Source of the DNA: a candidate division CSSED10-310 bacterium | GTDB taxonomy: Bacteria > CSSED10-310 | Assembly (NCBI GenBank): GCA_016927515.1 | Contig: JAFGMN010000345.1 | Span: 1 to 32,296, forward strand | Reading direction: 5' to 3' | Length of the DNA stretch: 32,296 bases | Part shown: positions 25,174 through 32,296 of the stretch, piece after piece | Layout: each line of letters begins with the position of its first letter | How positions within the stretch are numbered: the stretch's first letter is position 1 | The notes under the pieces: model-generated | What the model saw: only the letters and a program-made list of their open reading frames with translations | What the model was told of the DNA's origin: nothing | Databases searched by the model: none | Position numbers and translations under genes: made by a program

Positions 25174-27182
25174 AAAAACTGGAGAATCTTTACCACTGGA
25201 TACATCGGCGAACGGTCGCTCGTGATTTGATTCTGGGCGTCGTTCTTGTCGCCAGTGCCGTCGTTTTAACCATGGGTTCGCTGAGTTATATTACGCTGGT
25301 TCGCCTGGCAGAAGAAGAATTACGGGACCGGATTGTCCGAACAGTCAATATTATGACCCGACGGCTCGCACCGATCATGGTCGAAGACCGGTTCGAAGAC
25401 GCTGTCGAGTTTATGCAGCAGGCAAAACACGATCTTCCGGACTCGTATCTGAAACTCGTGGATGAAAACGGTGTATTGCTATACCCGGAAATCGACCTCC
25501 AACTGGATTCGCCCATCGGAACCTTGTTGTTCGAAAAACCAGTTATCCACGGAAGTGTCACTGTCGGAAGACTCTGTCTCGGGATGCGAACCGATCGAAT
25601 CGCCATCGTGAAGCGCAACATGTTTACATTGACACTGACTCTCATGGGTGCGTTGATCCTTGCCTTATTGGGAACAATTAAAGTGATTGTCCAACGGATA
25701 TTGCATCGATCACTGGAACGGGTGCAGGAGGGAATACGCACGATTGCCGAAGGGAATTATGATCATCGAATCGCCGACAGCCCATATTCCGATGTGCAGG
25801 TAATCATCCGTGAAATCAATTCAATGGCGCATTTCATATCGAATCGTACGTTGCAACTGCAGAGGGAGATCGGCGAGCGGAAGCGGACGGAAATTGCATT
25901 GACGGAGAGCCGACGGAAGTTGATGACGTTGATGCAGAATTTACCGGGGATGGCATATCGGTGCGAAAATGATCAGAATTATACAATGCGATTTGTCAGT
26001 CAGGGAGTGAAAGCGCTGACCGGGTATTCGGCGGATCAGCTGATTGACAGTATGGAATTGAACTACAATCAGATCATCCATCCCGGTGATCGGGATTTGG
26101 TGCGTAACGCTGTGGAACAGGGATTGATGTCGAATCGAGCGTTTGAAATCGAGTATCGGATTGTCACAGCGGATGGAGCGGTGAAGTGGGTGTGGGAGGC
26201 GGGTATTGGGGTGGTCAATGTATTTGGGGATGTCCAAGCGCTGGAAGGATTTATCATGGACATCGATTCGCGCCGCATGGCGGAAGAGGAGTTGAAGCGA
26301 CTGAACGAGGAATTGGAAATGCGGGTTCAGGCTCGAACGGCGGATCTTGAAGTGACCAACCGAGCATTGAAGGAGAGTCTCAAGCTGATTAAGGAAACAC
26401 AATCCCGTCTGGTGGAGAGTGAGAAACTTGCCGCATTGGGGGGCATGGTTGCAGGAATGGCGCATGAAATCAACAATCCATTAGGGATTACGGTGACAGC
26501 GGCATCGTATCTCGATGGTGTGCTGAACGATATCCGTAACAGAGGTGATGCGCATGTGTTGCCTCTCCCTGTCCTCGATACTCTTCAAGAAAGCTTGCGG
26601 ATCATACTGGTCAATCTCCGACGGGCATCGGAGCTGGTCAACGGGTTTAAACTGGTGGCTTCAGACCAGACTCAAGAGGATCGCCGGGTTTTCAATCTTA
26701 AAGAATATCTCGACGAAATCCTGCTGAGTTTGCGGCCGACCCTGAAAAAAAGCCGTGTAACCGTTTCGATGGAATGTCCGGATCATATCACGATCGATAG
26801 CTATCCCGGCGCAATGTACCAAATCATGACCAACCTCATTCTGAACGCGTTGAAGCATGCGTACGATCCGGATCAGAGCGGTGTTATCCGGATTCAGGCG
26901 CACCAGACCGTCCGCCATCTCCTGATTGTTTTTTCCGATGATGGCCGAGGCATAACGAATGACATTCTACCGCGTATTTTCGACCCGTTCTTTACAACCA
27001 AGCGGGGTCAGGGGGGGAGTGGTCTGGGATTGCACATCGTGTTCAATCTGGTGACCAATACGTTGAAAGGCGAAATTTACTGCGAAAGTCAGCCAGGGGA
27101 AGGGACGCAATTCATGATTCGCATCCCTTACAGCCAGCTTGGCAGCGGGTCTCGAGCCACAAAGAGCAGCGATTCGGAATAG
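25170..27182 (+). CDS. PAS-containing membrane sensor histidine kinase
   Basis: GTG start overlapping the upstream stop (GTGA); two TM helices with an extracytoplasmic loop, HAMP-like region, PAS, MVAGMAHEINNPLGI H-box, ATPase boxes (DDGRGI...GQGGSGLGLHIVFNLV). Confidence 0.94.
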   Translation: MKKLENLYHWIHRRTVARDLILGVVLVASAVVLTMGSLSYITLVRLAEEELRDRIVRTVNIMTRRLAPIMVEDRFEDAVEFMQQAKHDLPDSYLKLVDENGVLLYPEIDLQLDSPIGTLLFEKPVIHGSVTVGRLCLGMRTDRIAIVKRNMFTLTLTLMGALILALLGTIKVIVQRILHRSLERVQEGIRTIAEGNYDHRIADSPYSDVQVIIREINSMAHFISNRTLQLQREIGERKRTEIALTESRRKLMTLMQNLPGMAYRCENDQNYTMRFVSQGVKALTGYSADQLIDSMELNYNQIIHPGDRDLVRNAVEQGLMSNRAFEIEYRIVTADGAVKWVWEAGIGVVNVFGDVQALEGFIMDIDSRRMAEEELKRLNEELEMRVQARTADLEVTNRALKESLKLIKETQSRLVESEKLAALGGMVAGMAHEINNPLGITVTAASYLDGVLNDIRNRGDAHVLPLPVLDTLQESLRIILVNLRRASELVNGFKLVASDQTQEDRRVFNLKEYLDEILLSLRPTLKKSRVTVSMECPDHITIDSYPGAMYQIMTNLILNALKHAYDPDQSGVIRIQAHQTVRHLLIVFSDDGRGITNDILPRIFDPFFTTKRGQGGSGLGLHIVFNLVTNTLKGEIYCESQPGEGTQFMIRIPYSQLGSGSRATKSSDSE

Positions 27183-27191
27183 GCAGGTCGA

Positions 27192-30100
27192 TCAACCGAA
27201 GTTTCGCCGGGGATGGAGCGGAAGATTTGGTGTCACCGGCGGCGATTGTTCCAGCAAACCGAGAATGACCGCGATGGCCCGATCCAATTGCGGATCTTCG
27301 GACCGTGCGAAGGCATCCGGCGGCATTTCCACGACGATGTCCGGCTCCGCACCATGATTTTCCAATCCCCATCCGATGTCGTCGAAATAATGGTAAAACT
27401 CAGGTTGCGTCACAACCGTGCCATCGACAAGCCCGTGGGTGGGAGCGATTCCAACAACGCCTCCCCATGTGCGACGACCAATGAGAATTCCGAGTTTCAT
27501 CGCTTTGAATTTATAGGCGAACAAATCACCGTCGCTGCCTGAAAACTCATCGCAAAGGGCCACGATGGGACCTTGCACACAGAAGGGGGGTGTCGGAGCA
27601 ACGGGGGTGTGTCGGCCTATTTCAAAGCCGAGACGGCGACGAGTCAACCGTTCCAGAAGTAATGAGGAGACATGGCCGCCACCATTGTTTCGAACATCGA
27701 CGATCACGGCCTCCCGGAATGATTCTGCGAGCCAGGCCCGATGAAACTGAGAAAACCCGGTGGTTCCCATGTCCTGCATATACAGGTATCCGACACGGCC
27801 GTCCGTCCGATGATGCACCCGGTCAGTCGCCGCATTCACCCACTCCCTCAGTCGGGCGTTCATTTCACTTCGTATTGGCTTGATGACAACATTCCATGGC
27901 GTTCCCCCATCGGATATCGTTAATGCAACCGATTGCCCCGCCATGCCCAGCAACCGCTCTCCCGGTGGATGGGCCGGCGTGACAGCCATCCCGTTGACGG
28001 CCAGAAGCCGATGCCCTGGGCGGACGGTGATCCCCGGCTGATTCAGCGGGGAATTCGCATTCGGATTCCACGTGTCTCCACGGACAATATGGGTAAAAAT
28101 ATATGTACCGCTGTCTGTATCCCATGCCAAATCCGCTCCCAGCATGCCCATCGAAAACTGAGGCGATGGCTCATAATCACCTCCAAATTCATACGCGTGG
28201 GATGTTCCAAGCTCTCCGATGCATTCCCAGATCACGTCCGATAGATCACTGCGGGTAGCGCAACGCTCCACTAAAGGCAGATACCGGTCGTACATTTCCG
28301 GCCAGTCGACGCCGCTCATGTCCTCGGCAAAATAGTGATCCCTCATCAAGCGCCAGGTCTCGCGAAACATCTGCTTCCATTCCGCAGCAGGGAACAACGA
28401 AACCTTGAGACGGGACAGATCGATCCAGCCGGTTTTTTTACCGGGTTTCGAATCCCCTTCTTTCGGTGGTTTTTTCGATGCATCCAGAACCCGTAATCCA
28501 TCTTCCGTTCGAATCATCAGAACGGTACGGTCCCGAGAAAAATCGTACGAGATGACATTGGCAGCTACGGATTCCCGCGTTTGCGATTTTAGATCCCAGT
28601 AATCCAGAGTGCTTCCTTTCACCGGTTCCGGAGGCCACCGGTCCGCCAGCGTGCCGGACAGGGGTGTCTCCAGAAACCATATCTTTCCTTCCGTGACCCT
28701 CAGCAGGCTGAACCGGCTGTCCACGATGGGCATCGCCACTGCTCGTGCAGCTATACCATCGAAATCGATCTCGATCGTCTGAGCGTGGTTTCCGGTTGCA
28801 CCGGCTGAATCGGTCTTAGCGGAGACGCTTGCAAGGTCTGGGTCGCCTGAAGCGGCGGATGATTTTGCAGCGTCGGCAGAGATGTCCGATTCCATCGGTT
28901 TGTCCTGATTGTCGCAGGGCGATGATGGTTGTTCGTCGAATGGATTCAGCTGATCCGTCCGGAGAGGCAGAGCCATGGGGACGACGCCGCGCGGGAAACT
29001 GTATCCAAAATCAAGGATACTCCGTACCGGATCGAAAACCCGGGCGGACAAAAAATACAGGTATTTTCCTTCCGGATCGAATACCGGAGATTCATCGATC
29101 AATACCGGTTCTGTGACGGTATGATGACACTGCATTCGCCTGTCGAATACCCGGATGGCCATGCGATGCGGATCGATGCTGCATGGATAGGCGACCCACC
29201 GACCATCGGAGGACACATCACAACTGTCAAATCGATGATAAAGACTGCGGTCGATCAACTCATAGCTTCCGGAATGACAATCGACTTCACCGATCTCATG
29301 CCGGTGATTGATGATGATGACACGATCGACTCCCGGTACCGGAACGATTTTGATGATGCGGCCGATCGGCGAATCGGACAGAAGCAGAGGTTTAATTGAT
29401 GCATCGGTGGAAAAGATGATGAGGCGCTCTTCGCCGCCTTCATCGGTTACGGCGATGATCCGTTCGCCGTCATTCAACCAACGGGCTTGCCGATACCGCA
29501 CACGACCGCCGGTTTCACCGAGTGCTACGACGGCACCTGCCCAATGCGGAAAATGAAAACACTTTCCCCGGGCGATGGCGACTAAAGAACAGTTTTTCGG
29601 ATGAATGTCTACCGATTCGAGCTTGGAACCCAGTAACGGCATTTTCCGGTTACGCTGCTTGAAAGGTGACGGTAATTCGATCGTTTGGCGTTCCGGTGAT
29701 TCGGTTATCGGATCGTAAACCCATAGGTCGCCAGCGTGCTGATACACGATGGTTTTTCCATCGGACTGGGGATTTCTCACATAGAATGTGTCATGGTTGG
29801 TATGTTTCCGGATATCACTGCCTTCGATGGAGCACGAGTATAGATTGCCGATCCCCTCATGATCGCTGAGAAAAAAGATCCGATCCCCGATCCACATCGG
29901 CCACGCCAGGTTCGCATCCATGTTCACCCACTTTTGAAACGAACCGGAACCGTCGCGATCGATCCAGATTTCGCCGCATCGGCCGCCGCGGTATCGTTTC
30001 CAAAAGGCCATATCCCGTCCGAATCGGCCGAGGACACAACCACCGGATGGGCCGAAGTGCACGGATGCGCCCCAGCCGATCTGCATGTTTCGGGGGTCAT

Positions 30101-30473
30101 CTCCGTCCCGTCCGATGGAATGAATGATACCCCAACTGCGAAACGGGCTTTGCGCCGTGGTCGAGTAAATGATTCGTGTGCTGTCCGGTGTCCAGCCGAG
30201 CACTTTTGCGCCAGGTAATCCCGAGAAGGTCAGCCGCTGCATGGGGCCTCCGGTCATTGACATGACGGTGACTTCCGGAATTCCTTCCTCCGCTCCGGTA
30301 AATGCCAGCCACTGGCCATCCGGAGAAATCCTCGGATCTCTCGGGATTCCCCGGCATGTTGTGATTCTTTCCGGTCGTTGGCTGTCCGGAGATAGCCGCC
30401 AGAGATCATCATCCGCCAGAAAAACGATGGTTCTGTTATGGATTGCGGGTTCACGAAACAAACCGTGTGTCAT
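27192..30473 (-). CDS. tricorn protease homologue (S41-type core)
   Basis: N-terminal beta-propeller repeats (PRISPDGQWLAFTG...); core GELGTSHAYEFGGDY, PDZ-like RPGHRLLAVNGMAV, CDEFSGSDGDLFAYKFK, GLENHGAEPDIVVEMPP. Start at 30473 preferred (GGAGGATAACG-ATG). Confidence 0.93.
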   Translation of the reverse strand: MTHGLFREPAIHNRTIVFLADDDLWRLSPDSQRPERITTCRGIPRDPRISPDGQWLAFTGAEEGIPEVTVMSMTGGPMQRLTFSGLPGAKVLGWTPDSTRIIYSTTAQSPFRSWGIIHSIGRDGDDPRNMQIGWGASVHFGPSGGCVLGRFGRDMAFWKRYRGGRCGEIWIDRDGSGSFQKWVNMDANLAWPMWIGDRIFFLSDHEGIGNLYSCSIEGSDIRKHTNHDTFYVRNPQSDGKTIVYQHAGDLWVYDPITESPERQTIELPSPFKQRNRKMPLLGSKLESVDIHPKNCSLVAIARGKCFHFPHWAGAVVALGETGGRVRYRQARWLNDGERIIAVTDEGGEERLIIFSTDASIKPLLLSDSPIGRIIKIVPVPGVDRVIIINHRHEIGEVDCHSGSYELIDRSLYHRFDSCDVSSDGRWVAYPCSIDPHRMAIRVFDRRMQCHHTVTEPVLIDESPVFDPEGKYLYFLSARVFDPVRSILDFGYSFPRGVVPMALPLRTDQLNPFDEQPSSPCDNQDKPMESDISADAAKSSAASGDPDLASVSAKTDSAGATGNHAQTIEIDFDGIAARAVAMPIVDSRFSLLRVTEGKIWFLETPLSGTLADRWPPEPVKGSTLDYWDLKSQTRESVAANVISYDFSRDRTVLMIRTEDGLRVLDASKKPPKEGDSKPGKKTGWIDLSRLKVSLFPAAEWKQMFRETWRLMRDHYFAEDMSGVDWPEMYDRYLPLVERCATRSDLSDVIWECIGELGTSHAYEFGGDYEPSPQFSMGMLGADLAWDTDSGTYIFTHIVRGDTWNPNANSPLNQPGITVRPGHRLLAVNGMAVTPAHPPGERLLGMAGQSVALTISDGGTPWNVVIKPIRSEMNARLREWVNAATDRVHHRTDGRVGYLYMQDMGTTGFSQFHRAWLAESFREAVIVDVRNNGGGHVSSLLLERLTRRRLGFEIGRHTPVAPTPPFCVQGPIVALCDEFSGSDGDLFAYKFKAMKLGILIGRRTWGGVVGIAPTHGLVDGTVVTQPEFYHYFDDIGWGLENHGAEPDIVVEMPPDAFARSEDPQLDRAIAVILGLLEQSPPVTPNLPLHPRRNFG

Positions 30474-30704
30474 CGTTATCCTCCAGTCAATGCAAAGGAA
30501 ATGCTCCACGACGCATCATATCCGAAAGGCGATCCCCCGCACAAATGCTCCGTAACCGCGTTGTCGTCTCTCGATGATGGCCACTCCCATCGCACTCCAG
30601 GATAACCGGCCGGATCGATGCCATCGTGGATATCAGGACGAAAACATGATAAAAAATAGGATCCAGACGGCCTGATCGCAGCGGACAATGGGAGATCGAA
30701 TCGT

Positions 30705-31751
30705 ATGAAGCTTTTTTTTCGGAAACGACAGGAAACGGCGGTGTTTCATCTTCCAGAATCTGGTCAGGAGATCCGCCAGCTCATTGAATACAGGGAAGAC
30801 GCGCTCATTGGACGTACCAGCGTGATCAGCGAAGGCTTACTGCAAAAAGCTTCGATTTTTTTTGGTGAGACCGATGCGGAGTTGATACGGGATATGATCC
30901 AGACAAGTCGGCAAACCTGTTTTTTCTGTCCGCCCGCGGTTTTCAAAGCGACGCCGACCTATGCAGAAGCGGTGTGTCCCGGAGGCAGGATGAGGGGGCA
31001 GTCGACGCTGCTGTTTCCCAATCTTTTTCCCCTGGCAGCCATTCATTCCGTACTGACCTGGCCCGATCATCATTTCTTGCGCCCCGGCGAGTTTTCCAGT
31101 GAGCGATTGACGGACCTGTTTCTATTGGCGGGTCAATTCATTGCAGCCATTCGGCGGGTATATCCCGATATCCGATTCCTGTCACTGAACTGCAATTACA
31201 TGCCGCCGGCTGGGGCCAGTGTGCTGCATCCGCATTTCCAGATTCTGGGTTCGCGGGAGCCTGCGCACCGTTTGCGGGAAGTGATGGATGCCGCCGGTGT
31301 CTGGCATCAGACGAACGGGCACTGCTATTGGAACGATTTGATCGATGTGGAGCGGCGAACCGGCGATCGTTGGGTCGGGATGTCCGGCGATTGGGCCTGG
31401 CTGACGCCATGGTCACCGCTGGGTTCCAACGAAGTGATGGGCATTCATGAATCCGCTGAAACGGTGTTCGATTTAGAAGACAATGACTGGCGAAGCCTGG
31501 CGGACGGACTGAGCCGCGTGTTGAAAATGTATGATGACCAGCACTATAGCAGTTTCAATGTCTGTCTGACCGGGGGGTGTTGTGATACTACTGCAGGACA
31601 GCGATGTGTCATCCGCGTGATCAGCCGCCAGAATGTGCGTTCGCTGTATCGAAATGACGAGTATTTCCTGCAAAAAATCCACGGGATCGAGTTGATCGTA
31701 TCGCCTCCAGAACGTGTCGCTGCGGATTTGCGCCCCCGGTTTGAATCATGA
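30705..31751 (+). CDS. galactose-1-phosphate uridylyltransferase-like (HIT superfamily) protein
   Basis: 348 aa; NCNYMPPAGASVLHPHFQILGSREP carries the HPHxQ motif; FFCPPAVFKATPTYAEA N-terminal Cys; family call by motif only. Confidence 0.75.
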   Translation: MKLFFRKRQETAVFHLPESGQEIRQLIEYREDALIGRTSVISEGLLQKASIFFGETDAELIRDMIQTSRQTCFFCPPAVFKATPTYAEAVCPGGRMRGQSTLLFPNLFPLAAIHSVLTWPDHHFLRPGEFSSERLTDLFLLAGQFIAAIRRVYPDIRFLSLNCNYMPPAGASVLHPHFQILGSREPAHRLREVMDAAGVWHQTNGHCYWNDLIDVERRTGDRWVGMSGDWAWLTPWSPLGSNEVMGIHESAETVFDLEDNDWRSLADGLSRVLKMYDDQHYSSFNVCLTGGCCDTTAGQRCVIRVISRQNVRSLYRNDEYFLQKIHGIELIVSPPERVAADLRPRFES

Positions 31752-32296
31752 TGGGGAATGCTCGCTCCCAATTGTGGAAACGCTGGCTCTTACCCGCTTT
31801 GATTGTGTGTGTGGCGGGTGGTTTGCGCATGGCGCGGCTGGATAGAATGGCACTATGGGGCGATGAGGCCTGCATGGTGTATCTTTGCCAGGAAACGCCG
31901 GAAAATATCGTGGCAGCTCTCGCCTCCGCCGATCGGCCGGATGTCGATGTGGCTCCTCCTCTCTATTTTCTCGTTCTTCATGTATGGATGAAATGGTTCG
32001 GCACATCCGTCGCTGCCGTCCGGGGATTGTCCGCTCTGTTTTCGCTTCTGACCGTTGTGTGCGTTATGGGGCTGACACGGCGATTGTTCACCCGGAATAT
32101 CGCTCTCGCCGCAGGCATCCTCACGACAATCAGCCCATTTCAAATCTGGTATGCACAGGAATGCCGCATGTATGCCATGGCAACCTGTCTTGCAGCGGCA
32201 GCAATCTGGGCACTGGCCGCTGCGGTCACACCTCCCCGGCCGACGACAGCCTGGATTCTGTTTTTCGTGATGGGCCTCACGCTGCTCTATACCCAA
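31748..32296 (+). CDS. ArnT/PMT-like polyprenyl-phosphate sugar glycosyltransferase, N-terminal part (runs off edge)
   Basis: Not in the ORF track. ATG at 31748 (ATGA overlap with 31751 stop): MMGNARSQLWKRWLLPALIVCVAGGLRMARLDRMALWGDEACMVYL...DVDVAPPLYFLVLHVWMKWFGTSVAAVRGLSALFS...ISPFQIWYAQECRMYAM, typical GT39/ArnT-like loop and TM pattern. Confidence 0.8.
   Translation, partial: MMGNARSQLWKRWLLPALIVCVAGGLRMARLDRMALWGDEACMVYLCQETPENIVAALASADRPDVDVAPPLYFLVLHVWMKWFGTSVAAVRGLSALFSLLTVVCVMGLTRRLFTRNIALAAGILTTISPFQIWYAQECRMYAMATCLAAAAIWALAAAVTPPRPTTAWILFFVMGLTLLYTQ

Noticed and set aside
25941-26465. 174-aa minus-strand ORF
   Set aside because: Antisense to the PAS/histidine kinase gene; mirror of conserved coding frame.
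30476-30688. 70-aa minus-strand ORF ending in the tricorn SD (…FGYDASWSISFALTGG)
   Set aside because: TTG-type start, no SD, no recognisable family; cannot be separated from a chance ORF.
30711-30861. Two T8 tracts in the GalT-like gene
   Set aside because: Common Phe/Leu codon runs; weaker slippage candidates than the G9 tract.
1-32296. CRISPR arrays, tRNA/rRNA genes, transposases, toxin-antitoxin or anti-phage cassettes
   Set aside because: No repeat-spacer pattern, cloverleaf, IS-type ORF or recognised defence family seen on reading; tRNAscan/DefenseFinder would be decisive but could not be run.

Overview
This 32.3 kb window looks like a bacterial chromosomal segment, densely coding with short intergenic gaps. 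I see no rRNA, tRNA, CRISPR array, transposase or phage genes. I support about 28 protein-coding genes. Two of them run off the window edges and are missing from the supplied ORF track: a B12-binding/radical-SAM N-terminus at 1-486 (-) and an ArnT/PMT-like glycosyltransferase at 31748-32296 (+). Main blocks: (i) a minus-strand run of DUF502, an N-terminally extended class II glutamine amidotransferase, a YidD-like protein with a signal peptide, a TPR/membrane protein and two B12-type radical SAM proteins; (ii) ECF sigma, anti-sigma and YbjQ; (iii) pyrD-pyrE; (iv) bactofilin, a GspE/PilB-type ATPase with N-terminal TM helices, DUF4388/J-like/TPR, archease and RtcB; (v) a split bacterial version of eukaryotic-type AASS (LKR then SDH) and a GT2; (vi) two more B12 radical SAM proteins and a sulfatase-fold membrane protein; (vii) a DUF3369/HD-GYP response regulator and PAS histidine kinase; (viii) a tricorn protease; (ix) a GalT-like protein and the GT39-like gene. 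The most interesting observations are: two abutting perfect hairpins, one of which buries the Shine-Dalgarno and start of a radical SAM operon (23429-23469); a translationally coupled exported amidotransferase/YidD-like/TPR cassette; a membrane-anchored GspE-type ATPase next to a bactofilin; an apparently leaderless radical SAM gene; and a 13-bp tandem repeat in the pyrD 5' UTR. All family assignments were made by eye from motifs and have not been checked against a database.
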